37,199 nt of DNA from Stentor roeselii (Eukaryota; Ciliophora; Heterotrichea; Heterotrichida; Stentoridae). Positions within the stretch are counted from its first letter, which is position 1; each line of letters begins with the position of its first letter. The position numbers and the translations under genes were made by a program. Under the pieces are notes generated by a model that was not told where the DNA came from, made no database searches, and worked only from the letters and a program-made list of their open reading frames with translations. This document shows positions 7,463-17,903 of this stretch, piece after piece. The DNA is taken from NCBI GenBank assembly GCA_006503475.1, contig RSEH01000354.1:1-37199 (forward strand), written 5' to 3'.

Positions 7463-8479
7463 ATGGGAGTCGACTGTTCATGCATGAGAACCGATCAACT
7501 CGAAGAAAAAACCATCATGATCGGAGACCCAATCCAATTAAAAAAAAGTTTCATCATAAACGAGTCATGCGAAATCCAAGAAAACTCCAGAGAAACAATC
7601 GAAACCTCAACAATTCACTTGACAACTCTTTGTCGAAAATTCCTGACCCGTTCTTTAAAACCTTCAAATTTTTACGAAGAACAAGAAGCTTCTCTGTCAT
7701 GTTTCGTTCATGAGCAGATCCAGTTCTACGAAAGCTATTTAACGCCAGTCCTAATCCCCACTCACTGCAAAGTCTTTAAAATAAGTGACTGTGAAGTATA
7801 CCAAGGCGCTTTTGACAGTTTGATGCGAAAAACCGGCTTCGGAGCTCAGGTGTTAAGTGACGAGAAGTACACCGGAAACTTTATAAAAAATCTTAGAAGT
7901 GGCTTTGGAAGACTAGTGAAGTCAGATGGAAGTCTTTATGAAGGCGATTTCGTGAAAGGAAGACCTGAAGGCGAAGGGATCTGTCTTGAAAATGGTTTGA
8001 AGTACCGAGGAATGTTTAAGGCCGGACTTAAGTGGGGAAAAGGACAGGAGGACTGGCCTGATAAGACAGTTTATATCGGAGAGTTCGAAAATAACTTGAA
8101 ACATGGAAAGGGCAAGTTCATTTGGGCCAATGGGAATAAGTATAAAGGAGAGTTTGAATATGGAAACATCTCTGGAAAGGGAAGGTTCTGCTGGAAGAAT
8201 GGAAATGAATATAAAGGAACTTGGAAAGATAATCAAATGCATGGACATGGAACTTTCAAATGGCCTGATGGAAAAGTTTATGTCGGCCAGTACCTTGAAG
8301 ATAAAAAACATGGAAAAGGAACTCTTGTATGGCCTGATCAGAGAGAATATGAAGGCATGTGGTTTAATGGAATGCAACATGGAGAAGGAGTCTATAAATG
8401 GTTCAATAAAATGAAAGGGGTTCAGGAATCAAGAACTGGACTTTGGGAAAATGGAAATAGAATACAGTGGATTAATTAA
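7463..8479 (+). CDS. MORN-repeat protein with N-terminal dual-acylation signal
   Basis: 338 residues. The N-terminus is MGVDCSCM: Gly2 is a likely N-myristoylation site, and Cys5 and Cys7 are likely palmitoylation sites, a pattern that would fix the protein to a membrane. About 110 poorly conserved residues follow. Then come nine MORN repeats (roughly residues 112-320) and a partial tenth ending at the C-terminus. It is related in repeat type, but not closely, to the MORN gene at 2260. A cortical or membrane scaffold role is inferred. The leader (7240-7462) is G-poor and C/A-rich like those of neighbouring genes. It ends in TAA. MORN repeats are certain; acylation is a prediction. Confidence 0.9.
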   Translation: MGVDCSCMRTDQLEEKTIMIGDPIQLKKSFIINESCEIQENSRETIETSTIHLTTLCRKFLTRSLKPSNFYEEQEASLSCFVHEQIQFYESYLTPVLIPTHCKVFKISDCEVYQGAFDSLMRKTGFGAQVLSDEKYTGNFIKNLRSGFGRLVKSDGSLYEGDFVKGRPEGEGICLENGLKYRGMFKAGLKWGKGQEDWPDKTVYIGEFENNLKHGKGKFIWANGNKYKGEFEYGNISGKGRFCWKNGNEYKGTWKDNQMHGHGTFKWPDGKVYVGQYLEDKKHGKGTLVWPDQREYEGMWFNGMQHGEGVYKWFNKMKGVQESRTGLWENGNRIQWIN

Positions 8480-8483
8480 TTAT

Positions 8484-9194
8484 TTAATAGAGAGAGTAAC
8501 TTAAAATTAAATTCCATTGGAAAACTAAAAGACTTGAGAGAATTATTCGGGATTTGAATTGGAAGGATTGAGGAAGATGCTCGAGAAGTGGTTGGAGTAA
8601 GGAGGGTAGGGAACTTAGTGAGAAAATATTTAGAGCTGAGGAGTTTTCGAGAATGGAGGACTGGAGGAGTAGGAGTAGAGTGAATAGTGAGTCGAGTGAG
8701 CGGAGGATGAAAAAGGACCAGTTTGATAAAATTGATTCTATTGAGGAGAAGATTGAGGAGTATATGTAAAATGCCAATATTAATATCTGAATTAAAATGA
8801 TCAAGGTGTAGGTTATTATGAATAGTGTTGAGTATATATTTACATCTCGACAACTCGACATTTTAACATCAAAACAAACTATTTTGATACTTTTCCTTAA
8901 TATAATTTGATGCTGAAAATTCCCATAAGACAATCCATTTCCTTGACACATCCTTCTAACTAACCCAATCAAATACCAAGTACAAAAAAAAGCTCTTAAC
9001 CCAACAGTAAAAGATTGAAAAATAAAATATTTCTCATACTCAATAAAAATCCCATAACTCAATCCCGACAACAAAACAGGAAAAAAAACAATTAAATCCC
9101 CTTTCCGTTTATTAGCCAGTTGCATAAAAAGAACAAACCCAAGCAGTACACCAAGCGAGGCAATACATTTGAATTCAATTCCAAAACTTTCCAT
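8484..9194 (-). CDS. Putative multi-pass membrane protein (236 aa)
   Basis: 236 residues. Hydrophobic segments lie at about 9-27, 33-50, 56-82 and 122-150, with a possible fifth near 155-175, and the C-terminal third is rich in Leu and Ser. I recognise no family. A stop-free frame of this length is unlikely by chance here, and the codons of the 3' half (TCA, TCC, CTA, CTC, TAC, GAC) match the A/C-type blocks of other genes in the window. It is convergent with the MORN gene, with only 4 bp between the two stop codons. Caution: the opposite strand at 8494-8769 also gives a protein-like reading rich in Glu and Arg, interrupted by one TGA. Confidence 0.55.
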   Translation of the reverse strand: MESFGIEFKCIASLGVLLGFVLFMQLANKRKGDLIVFFPVLLSGLSYGIFIEYEKYFIFQSFTVGLRAFFCTWYLIGLVRRMCQGNGLSYGNFQHQIILRKSIKIVCFDVKMSSCRDVNIYSTLFIITYTLIILIQILILAFYIYSSIFSSIESILSNWSFFILRSLDSLFTLLLLLQSSILENSSALNIFSLSSLPSLLQPLLEHLPQSFQFKSRIILSSLLVFQWNLILSYSLY

Positions 9195-9295
9195 TTATTT
9201 CAAAAAATCCAAAAATTTCATAAATCTTCAAATTCTTTAAACTAATAAATCTTCCTCCTTCTTAACTGAAGTAAATCATTTAGTTTTACTAAAGT

Positions 9296-9712
9296 TTACA
9301 TCACTTTCTTGGTAATGACTGAAATTTTGTAAGTATTTTCAATCGGGTTTTCCAATTCCCAGCTTTCATCCATTCTTGTACTGAGACTTTGATCGACTTT
9401 CTTCTTTTTCGTGAATAAAGGTTTCAAGTTTTTATAGTTTATCTGGTACTTTGGTGAAAACAACTTGTGCTTATTTGATCTTCCCCTTGAATTTATTGTT
9501 ATTGGTGGAAGAGTCTCGCTGAAATGCTTCGTTGTTGACATGGAACTGCTTGTTTCAGGGATTATTGTTTTTATTACCCTTTGGCTGTTCAGGGTGTCTT
9601 TTGATGTTGAGATTTTTATTAGCCAGGGTGGGTGTTTTTTGTAGCTTTGGTTATGTTGGCTTGATTCGGCTGGGATGCAAAGACTGTATTTTCTGGTTTT
9701 TGGGTAACTCAT
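9296..9712 (-). CDS. Small basic hypothetical protein (138 aa)
   Basis: 138 residues, rich in Lys, Ser, Thr, Pro and Asn, with no predicted membrane segment and no recognised domain; it is probably largely disordered. The start region has the C/A-ending codons seen at the 5' ends of other genes in this window, which supports the minus strand over the overlapping + strand frame. The 241 bp between it and the divergent gene at 9954 would serve as a shared upstream region. No function can be assigned. Confidence 0.55.
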   Translation of the reverse strand: MSYPKTRKYSLCIPAESSQHNQSYKKHPPWLIKISTSKDTLNSQRVIKTIIPETSSSMSTTKHFSETLPPITINSRGRSNKHKLFSPKYQINYKNLKPLFTKKKKVDQSLSTRMDESWELENPIENTYKISVITKKVM

Positions 9713-9953
9713 CAGTCAAATGGAATTTGTTAGATTGTAATACCAAGGTGAAATTTTGCATCTAAATATAATTTTTTACTGTACAATTATTTTTTCATTG
9801 AAGTGCCGTATGTTAGTGACTTTGGACAATGGTGATACTAACTCTTTGCTTATAGTCATAAATTGGGTTTATTATATCTTAATTTAAAACTTACATCCTT
9901 AAGTCTGAAATCCACACATCGAACCAAATAACTTCAAGAATCAAATTTAATAA
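9713..9953. promoter_or_regulatory. Probable two-way upstream region
   Basis: 241 bp between two divergent genes. The half next to the + strand gene is rich in A and C (TCTGAAATCCACACATCG), consistent with a leader. No specific element is identified. Confidence 0.35.
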
Positions 9954-12900
9954 ATGAAACATAACCTCTTGTATATATTTCTAGAATCAATAATCCTCAA
10001 GAGCAGAGCCCAACGTTACTCCATCAAAACTCAAAAAATATTTGAGAGTCTTCATGCCATTTTGTCAATTTGCCAGTCATTTCGCTTGATATGGAAGCCA
10101 GATTTAATGTTAAGAAATTCAAATCATTATATGAGATTTTGGGAGCTAGTTTCCTATTCAAGTATTGAAACATTTTTTGCAAAACTAGAAAATTTTTCGA
10201 TATTTGCCTTAATTTTAGGTTTTCTGCCATTGTCAACTCTGATCTTGTCACTTTTACAACTAGGTCTTATCTTATTGAAAAAAGCTCCTTCAAGGTCACT
10301 AAGTTCTCTAATGAATTCAATAATATTCCTTCTCGAAAGATTTTTGATGATACCTTCTCTTTTGATTTTATTCATGTTTTTTAAGTACTCCAGTAAAGAA
10401 ATGTTTAAAGTTTCAGAAGTTTCTGGGCAAGTTTCTTCAGAATCTTTGAATTTCGGTCCAAAGGCAATTTTTGGTGCAGTTTTTTCGATAATTCTTTTAG
10501 GATTTTTTATTACTTTAAAACAAGGATGTTCATATGAAGTAAATCATTACAAGTCGAAAGAATTTCTTTCAAGTAAATGTTTTTACGATGCTGATTTACT
10601 TGAAAAAGGTTTAGTTTTTTTGAGGTGTTTTTTATATGTACAGATATCTGCAGACTTTTACACTGTTTATTTAATCATTACACTTTTCACTTTTATCATT
10701 CAAGGATTTTGCTATTTTATGTACATGAGCTATTATAATATGTGGATGAACAGACTGAAAATCATTGAAAGTCTCGAAGGAGTCTGCTTTTCTACAGGAT
10801 TTCTTGTTGCTCAATTAATGGATAATTCAACCATCATCTTTCTACTCACTCTGGCAATTCAACCTTTTATCTTTATAACTGCCTTCTCACTTGTAGAGTC
10901 TAGAAATGAAATCATTAAAAATAAAATGCCTGGAATTTATATTTCTAGTAAAGTTTCATTTGAACATGCTGTTAGAAATTACTTGATTCAAGAAGAAATC
11001 ATTGAAAATTTTTTCAAAACTTCTCAAAAACAACTGAAAGAAACAGGAGATAGTTTTATTTACCTTTTCGAAGCTTTTTACTGTCAGAAAGTTTTAAAAA
11101 ATTCTATGTTGGGTTTAAATAAATTGAGTCAATTCAAGCCGAGTATTTTTAAGATTTTTGTAGGATTTCATATTTTCCAAGCTTATAAAGAATTAACCTC
11201 GACCCTAGAAGAGTCGACTGGGTTGAAACTAGTATTATTTCTAGATTCTATTGAAAATATCATAAAAAACGAGATGAAATATATAAACTCAATCAGATCC
11301 TTATCAATTAACATTTCACAAAGACTTCCTTCACTTAAATCTTTGAAAAGTTCCATTACAAAGATCTCAAATAATAGACTAAAAGTGAATAAAAGTTATG
11401 AACTTTGCTTGAAATCTTATCCGAATTCTAGCATCGCTTTAGAAATGCTAGGAACTTTCTTGGTTAATATTCTAAATGATGCTGAATTAGGAAAACCTAT
11501 TCTTGACAGAGCCCGTTTCGAAGACTCTTCTCATGTCGGTAAAAGGAACTTACTCTCTAGTTTGACTGACAATCTCATGTTGTTGTCTGTTAAACCTAAA
11601 GAAATAGGAAAAATTTTATATTTAAGTCGGCATTTATGCAAATTACTAAAAATACGGTTTTCAGAATCTCAGGACTACTATTTAAAGGACTTTATTCCAG
11701 CTCCTTTCAACAAAAAACACGATTTTTACCTAAAAAAATTCATAAATTGTGGAGAAACAAATGTTTATTCTCCTGGATTCACTTTTTTTATAAAAACTCG
11801 AGATGACTTCATGGTCGAGTTTGAAGTTCAAGCGGAATATTTAACAATAAACGGAAAATCATTCGTAATCTCAATTTTAAAGAAAAGTAAATTTAAAAGA
11901 GAAGCTGCCCTGGTAAGTAAAAATGGAGACATTTTTATGAATTCTCGAAAATTTGGATCAAAAGTTGGACTAAAAAATAAGAATTTTGAAGGAAATAATA
12001 TTTTTTCTATTATTGGACAAGAGTTATCAGAAAATTCTAAAAGTTTTATTAAGGTTTTTGATAAAAAAAGAAAAGTTTTTTTACAAGTTGGAGTCAGTTT
12101 TCAAACAAAGACGGTGAAGTTAACGAATTTTTATATTATTTATTTGACCAAAAACTTTGAACCCTCTTCTACCAAGATATTAAGTCAGAAGAAAAATGAA
12201 CCTAAAAAAGTAAAGTTTGAAAAAAGTGATATAAAGAATTATAGTCAATATTCTGAACGCTCTAATAGTGAAATGACGAATTGTGTTAAATATTCGAATG
12301 TTTCTAATGAGCAAACTCATACGAAATTGATTATTTTTCATAAATCAAAACGAATTTATACCTGGATTAGACTTAGTTTGATCCTAGTTATTTTGATGAT
12401 CTTTGTTTTGGATGTGATTCTTATGATTTATATAAATCAGCAGGTCCAGCATTCTTCAAGCTTAGGAAGTTTGAATATTTTAGGGTACTATAAGTATATG
12501 TCTTCATATTATTCGTTGATCAGTCGAATTACATATATGAATGACTTTCTAGAAACAACTCATTTCTACGAAAACTCAGAGATTTATAATATCTTTCATG
12601 ATCTGGAACAGTATAAAACAGAGCTGGTTGATAACTACAAAGACTGGAGTTATTGCAGTATTTCTAAAGAAATCACAGAAAATTCAAATATTATTTACCA
12701 TAGTAACAATACTGAACTCAAAAGTATCATAAATGAGATTATTGATTTTACCTCTATTGTAATCTAAATTTAGTCAAAAAGTTTTTATGAAAAAGTAGCA
12801 AATGGAAGTACTGATTATAAATCAGAGGTCGATTATATTCATATGAACAAATTTCGCCTCTCACTAAACAAATATGAATATTTTCATGACAGTTTTACTA

Positions 12901-13922
12901 ACTGTGAGGTAGTAAAAGTAGAAAAGCTGAAACAAACAGTCTACATCCTTTTCTACTTAAGCATGGCAATTCTTTCGTTTTTCTTAATTTTCCTATCGAT
13001 CACTATAAAACTAATAACCAAAAACCTGAATATCATTTGGAGAATTTTCTACAAGAGAGGAAAACATGGTCTTGGTAATGTATATGAAAATTTAACTGAA
13101 AGAATAAGACACCTCTATAAACGTCTTCCAGGTGCAAATCCAGTGATCCCAGTTTTTTTAAATATCTTGAAATTCGACGATTTTCACCACAGTTATTTTT
13201 ACATGTTTAAATTCAGTTTCTTCATAGTCCTTATAGTAATTTCCCATGCAATTGCAGTAATGTTTTTTTATGAAAAACTTCATTATTTACTCATAAAAAG
13301 AATCATTTTCACTAATTCAGACTATGACCAAAGATTTAATATCATCAATCTTTCCTATTTCATGACTCAGTCAATAGCTGAAAACGATTCAAGCCTAAAA
13401 TCAATAATCCCTGAAATTAATCCATTTACTAACTCATTACTCGAAACAACTAATATAAAAGAAGACATCATCGAAACTCGTAACAAGTATTTTACAACAG
13501 ATCTTCATAACTTTTATACAAAAAATGCTTGGAAAATTCTTTACAGCTCTATTTCTGATAATAACTCTTATTTAAAATTCGGGATTCTTCAGGCTTACTT
13601 GTTTATAATTCATGAAATAGAATATTTACTTTCTCAGCCTTTAAACCCAAAAGAACTTCAAAAATTTATTGAAAATTTGAAGAACCTAGTAAAAGTTTTA
13701 GCAGATACAGGAGTAGAACTAGAAAGTAACACAAATGAAATAATAAATCAACAAATCTCAAGCTTAATGTCCTTCCTCGTGACTTCATTCATAATCCTTC
13801 TCCTACTGACAATTTTTTATTACCTTCCTTTCATATCCTCCGAAAAATCTCTTCTTGACGATCTCGAAAGATTCCTCCAGACCATTCCAAGAAAAAAGAA
13901 AATAACTCAAAAATCTTCTTAA
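9954..13922 (+). CDS. Large multi-pass membrane protein with TPR-like and PAS-like regions (tiny-macrocysts/TmcB-like); one 15-nt intron
   Basis: The coding sequence is 9954-12758 joined to 12774-13922, giving 1317 residues. Without removal of the 15-nt intron the frame ends at a TAA inside it. After removal, 23 codons link it in frame to the next 359-codon frame. About six hydrophobic helices span residues 77-315. A cytosolic stretch follows, with a TPR-like YPNS...LxxLGxFLxxxLND motif near 485-510 and a PAS-like region at about 600-700. Four more hydrophobic segments lie near 801-830, 990-1016, 1081-1104 and 1266-1292. The layout resembles the very large ciliate family related to Dictyostelium TmcB, which is thought to be sensory or signalling; this link is from memory of the motif pattern. 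Ligand and partners are unknown. The next gene starts 78 bp after its stop. Confidence 0.82.
12759..12773 (+). other. 15-nt intron (phase 0)
   Basis: GTAATCTAAATTTAG lies exactly between codons 935 and 936 of the membrane protein. It contains the in-frame TAA that would otherwise end the protein, and the A at position 10 fits a branch point five bases before the 3' end. Removing it joins two long frames with no shift. Confidence 0.93.
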
Positions 13923-14000
13923 AAATCTCCTCCATCTATTAACTTCCTCTAAAACTTCTTAACCCCATCATAAAAAATTCCATCTAATAATAATCGTTAA

Positions 14001-16070
14001 ATGTCAAATTCCGTGACAATAATCCTCAACCGTCTACAAGGCTGTGACTCAAAAACAATAACCGCTTCATCAGGTTCCCAAAAAATCGACCTTCACTTAA
14101 ACACTTCCTCAACACTTCACTCAATCCAATCAGGAACCTTGTTAAATTTTTCATCATCATCCTCCGACGGTACCCAAGGAATTTCAAGTCTTTCAATAGA
14201 CCAACTTTCCCAAAGTCCTTCAACAATCTGGTTAAAATTCAAGTCATCATCAACAACTTCACAAGATCAAAAAGCAAAAATAACCGTCTCAAAAGTTCAC
14301 AACGCAGGAAGACTAGACGACTGTCCTTATCTTCAGCTTCTCGCAGAAGGAAAAGCAGATGACCGGGTTTCAAGTCGAGTCAACCAGCGAGGCGAGGCAG
14401 AAGTAAAAACATTGAGAATCAACTTCGAGGCAGATGCGCCTGTTCGACTTGGAACTGAAATAAAAACTTATGAACCTGAGTCTTTGGCAGACCTCGACAG
14501 TGTCAGACTTGAAAGCATCGGAGGGGACCAGATTAAAAAGCAAATAAAAGCCTTGGCTGAAGAGATTAAAAAACTTGGAATTTCTTCTGTTAAAAATGCA
14601 AGAGATGAACTTTTAACACAGGTGGACTCAAGGGTGGCGCAGGAAGAGTCTTTTGAGAAATTTACGGAAAATGCTGTTTTGGAATTAACTGAAATGATTT
14701 CTAATCTTTGGGCATTGGAAGACCAAAGAGCTGCTCTTCAACTTGAGATTAACTCTTCGGAACATCTTCGGAATCAAACTGAGATTGAAATTGATGAAAG
14801 TAAAGCACTTGTTGGAGCTATTCAAAGGGAAATATTGATGCTTAAGGCTGAAAGACTTAGATTTCGTGATTTGGAAAACCTTTTAGAGTCTTCTAAAGCT
14901 TTTCATCACAGTCAAAGTGAAAACTTGTTAAAACTCAAGGAAAAGTTCGAAGATTCCAAAGTCCAAACTGCGAAAGTAGCCCAGAACTCTTCAGATTTAA
15001 TTGAAAAACTTGAGAAAGAAACCCAAGAGTTCATCGAAAAGCTTAGAAAAGTATCTGAAAATGAAGCAGCTGTGACTGAAAACAACCAGAAGTTAAAAAG
15101 TCATCTTTCTGACTTAAAGGTAAAACTTTCTCAACAGAAGAACTTCGAAGCACTCGACCCTTCCAAGTCCTCAGACCAAAGATACGCAGGTCTTAACAAA
15201 TTACAAGCAATTCAATCAGAAGCCTTCGAATACGACCAGGAGTCAAAATTGAAGTTCAAGGCAAGTCTAAAGCAGAAACATTCCGCTTATGATTCCCTTC
15301 TCGCCGCTTACACCCACTATGAAGACGCCCAGCATAAAAACCTTGAAAAACAAGTAGAAAAGTTTTTAGTCTCTAATGAACTTACTTATTTAGAACAGTC
15401 CTGTTGTATCGTTGGAGATGTTTCGAACTTGACTGAAACTTTATCGAAATTTCAGAAGTTTTACTCAAACACGAGTAAGTCTTCATTGAAGTTTTTAGAC
15501 CTGACTACAAATGAAGTGCTGAAAGAAACTGATACTATTAAAAACGAATGTAATAAAATAGGAGATATTATGAACGGGGTACTAGAAAAGGACTCAGAAA
15601 CTGAAAACGTCAAGGCAATAATGGCAGAAATCAAAGAAAGACACCCGCCTTATATCCCAACATTAGACGACCCGATAGACGTTGCTTTATTTGAATACAT
15701 CAAGTCATGTGACGAGCCAATTCCAATTCCTTTCACAAGAGAAGAGCAAGGCATTTACCTATTCGGTACCAAGAGAGTTTTTTTAAAACTAGAAAATGGA
15801 AACCTTGCAATTCGAATAGGAGGAGGTTTCACAAGTATTCAAAACTTTATCGAAATTTACACGTCTATCGAACTTGAAAGACAAGAAGAAGCCATTGAAG
15901 AAGCAGTTCCTCAGTTTAAAAATTCACAGGCTCGATTTGTTCATAGTCCGCAAAAAGGAATGTCGCCGTTGAGAGCTGCTCGGATCTTGCAAGGCGCGGT
16001 GGAAGTTCAAGTCTCTGGCACTCCTGTTAAGGTTCAGTCGCCTATTCGCAAGACTCCAGTTAAAAGATAG
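14001..16070 (+). CDS. Coiled-coil protein with C-terminal GAS2-related (GAR) domain
   Basis: 689 residues. The N-terminal ~100 residues are beta-rich and Ser-rich and may be a C2-like fold. Residues about 170-520 are long coiled coil. Residues about 546-625 match a GAS2-related domain (IYLFGTKRVFLKL, then NLAIRIGGGF and FIEIYT), a zinc-associated microtubule-binding module. The tail is basic with SP/TP sites (HSPQKG, GTPVKVQSPIRKTP) that could be phosphorylated. No calponin-homology domain is present, unlike animal GAS2. A role in microtubule-based cortex or cilia is inferred. It is flanked by very short spacers, 78 bp upstream and 19 bp downstream to the likely next ATG. It ends in TAG. Confidence 0.85.
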   Translation: MSNSVTIILNRLQGCDSKTITASSGSQKIDLHLNTSSTLHSIQSGTLLNFSSSSSDGTQGISSLSIDQLSQSPSTIWLKFKSSSTTSQDQKAKITVSKVHNAGRLDDCPYLQLLAEGKADDRVSSRVNQRGEAEVKTLRINFEADAPVRLGTEIKTYEPESLADLDSVRLESIGGDQIKKQIKALAEEIKKLGISSVKNARDELLTQVDSRVAQEESFEKFTENAVLELTEMISNLWALEDQRAALQLEINSSEHLRNQTEIEIDESKALVGAIQREILMLKAERLRFRDLENLLESSKAFHHSQSENLLKLKEKFEDSKVQTAKVAQNSSDLIEKLEKETQEFIEKLRKVSENEAAVTENNQKLKSHLSDLKVKLSQQKNFEALDPSKSSDQRYAGLNKLQAIQSEAFEYDQESKLKFKASLKQKHSAYDSLLAAYTHYEDAQHKNLEKQVEKFLVSNELTYLEQSCCIVGDVSNLTETLSKFQKFYSNTSKSSLKFLDLTTNEVLKETDTIKNECNKIGDIMNGVLEKDSETENVKAIMAEIKERHPPYIPTLDDPIDVALFEYIKSCDEPIPIPFTREEQGIYLFGTKRVFLKLENGNLAIRIGGGFTSIQNFIEIYTSIELERQEEAIEEAVPQFKNSQARFVHSPQKGMSPLRAARILQGAVEVQVSGTPVKVQSPIRKTPVKR

Positions 16071-16089
16071 TAAGTATGATTTGATTATA

Positions 16090-17874
16090 ATGAATTATGA
16101 TAGTGTCGCTCTTTATTCTTGCTTGTCACTTGTTCCTATTTGGTTTTTAATCTACTCGCTCAATCGCATTCGAAGGCATTGGAAGGATGGCAGAGAACGG
16201 GCGGAAAGAAGAAATAATAACTGTTCTTTTAGTTTGTGGGTTAAACTTGGGGTTGAATCTGTTGTCATTGCACTTCTTGCTGTCAAAAACTTTTTTGTTG
16301 TTAGGGATGATGTACAGGTTAGGGTTTTTTTCATTTTGTTTTTACTTGCTTGGGTTGATAGTTTTGCCATGTTGTTGTTTGAGTTTTTTTTTAAGCTCTC
16401 TTCGAAATGGAGAGGACACAGAATGTTTTTTGTCTTAGGTTTCACTATTTGGATTATCTTGATTTTTACTCATTTGAGTGATCTTCATTTGAAAATCGTG
16501 AAAAACTTTAATTCTGAGATGGGTGTTTATATTCCTGCAGGTTTTTTTAACTTGTGTTTATGTCTTTTGAACCTCTGGAGACCAAATGAATTCAGAAAGA
16601 ACTTTCAAAAATATGATAAATTACTTTTGAAGTCAGCCAAGTCGTCTTATGCGAAAGAAACTAGCATGTTCGGAAAACTGAATGTAAAAATTCGTGATTA
16701 CAAGATAAAAGAAGTCGATGGTCGAAGCATTGTCATCTATAACATATGTGTTCAGTTTCAAGATAAAGTTCACTATGTGAAAAAACATTACAACGAATTT
16801 GAAAAACTTTCAAATTCAATTAAAATTTCATTTCCTAGGCAAAGTTTTCCTAATTTGAACTATCCAGAACTACCGCGAATCTTAAACCAAGCAATCACAA
16901 CAGATGAAAAGTTAATCTACTTAAACGAATTTTTAAAAAAGATCTGCCAAGTCGATTTCTGTAACAGCGAAATTCTAAAATTCCTAGAAATCGAAGGATA
17001 CGTGCACGACTTACTTCTAAAAGAACACTTAGACATCCTAGACTGTTACGACGCAGTAGTAATGATAGAAAGTGACCCAGGCCACATTGACTTATCAGCA
17101 GTAAACTACGAGCACTCCACATACGACAGCCCAAAACACGAAATTTTATCAAAATTCGTTGAAGTCTGCATAAAATTAAAAGAATTAGAATCCAGCAAAG
17201 TCGAGTACCTCGTCATCACAAGCACAGTCATATCTAACCAAGAAGTCATCAAAACTTTCAAAGATTTTATGAATCTTCACTCACAGCTAAAAAAAAGAGT
17301 AAATCGACTGATCATGCCGAAATTTCCTAAAAAGTCTTATTTTTCACTTTTAAGTAAAAGTGACTCTCAATCCGTAGAGGTTAGAAGAAGAAAACTTGAG
17401 GAGTACTTGAGACATGTTCTTAACGACCCTGTTTATCACATTGAAGAACTTTTCAATTTTATTGGCTTTTCCTTTGATTTCAAAGAATTATGGCAAAATA
17501 ACCTGGATTCCTTTAAACTACTTCAAATTGAATGGGAACCTGGAATCGATGAAGATGAAACAATCATTTTTTTACTTTCTTTTGAGAAAGTCTCAGAAAA
17601 AAATACTTGGCAGGTGAAAAGACAGTATAAAGACTTCGAATGGATCCACAGACTACTTCAAAGCAGGGAAACAAGTGAAAACCTGCAAAAATTCTACAAG
17701 TTTTGCAATATTTTCCCTGAAAAACTGCCAGATCTTCCTAAAAAACTAGCAAGTCTCACAGGAAACATTGAAACTCTGAGAGAAAGTCTTGAGACTTATC
17801 TTCAACAACTGTTAAATTTTCCCTATTTGCTCAACTCTCATGCGTTTGTTCGATTTTTAAATGACTCATGCTAA
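16090..17874 (+). CDS. Membrane protein with five N-terminal helices and three PX-like domains
   Basis: 594 residues from the ATG at 16090. The frame is open a little further back, but that gives only a TTG. Five hydrophobic helices fall within residues 1-165. Three tandem regions then have PX-domain character: about 195-305 (KKHYNEFEKL, then YLNEFLKKI), 353-465 (TFKDFMNLHSQLKK, then PKFPKK, then LEEYLRHVL) and 473-594 (KRQYKDFEWIHRLL, then ESLETYLQQLL). PX domains bind phosphoinositides; the first two have weak lipid-site basic residues. The five-helix N-terminus looks a little like the TMD0 bundle of ABCC transporters, but no transporter core follows. It probably sits in an endomembrane and tethers or senses lipids. 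It begins 19 bp after the GAS2-domain gene. Confidence 0.8.
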   Translation: MNYDSVALYSCLSLVPIWFLIYSLNRIRRHWKDGRERAERRNNNCSFSLWVKLGVESVVIALLAVKNFFVVRDDVQVRVFFILFLLAWVDSFAMLLFEFFFKLSSKWRGHRMFFVLGFTIWIILIFTHLSDLHLKIVKNFNSEMGVYIPAGFFNLCLCLLNLWRPNEFRKNFQKYDKLLLKSAKSSYAKETSMFGKLNVKIRDYKIKEVDGRSIVIYNICVQFQDKVHYVKKHYNEFEKLSNSIKISFPRQSFPNLNYPELPRILNQAITTDEKLIYLNEFLKKICQVDFCNSEILKFLEIEGYVHDLLLKEHLDILDCYDAVVMIESDPGHIDLSAVNYEHSTYDSPKHEILSKFVEVCIKLKELESSKVEYLVITSTVISNQEVIKTFKDFMNLHSQLKKRVNRLIMPKFPKKSYFSLLSKSDSQSVEVRRRKLEEYLRHVLNDPVYHIEELFNFIGFSFDFKELWQNNLDSFKLLQIEWEPGIDEDETIIFLLSFEKVSEKNTWQVKRQYKDFEWIHRLLQSRETSENLQKFYKFCNIFPEKLPDLPKKLASLTGNIETLRESLETYLQQLLNFPYLLNSHAFVRFLNDSC

Positions 17875-17903
17875 TTATTTAATAACGGCTAGAATAACTA
17901 CCT

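Noticed and set aside
8551-8580. TGA read as tryptophan, as in some heterotrichs (Blepharisma-type code)
   Set aside because: SF3B1 and a MORN gene end properly at TGA, and no long conserved gene has an internal TGA.
9532-9765. Plus-strand 77-codon Cys/Leu-rich frame
   Set aside because: Antisense shadow of the longer minus-strand frame; its start does not fit the local leader composition.
16081-16089. Start of the PX protein at 16081
   Set aside because: That codon is TTG; the first ATG in frame is at 16090.
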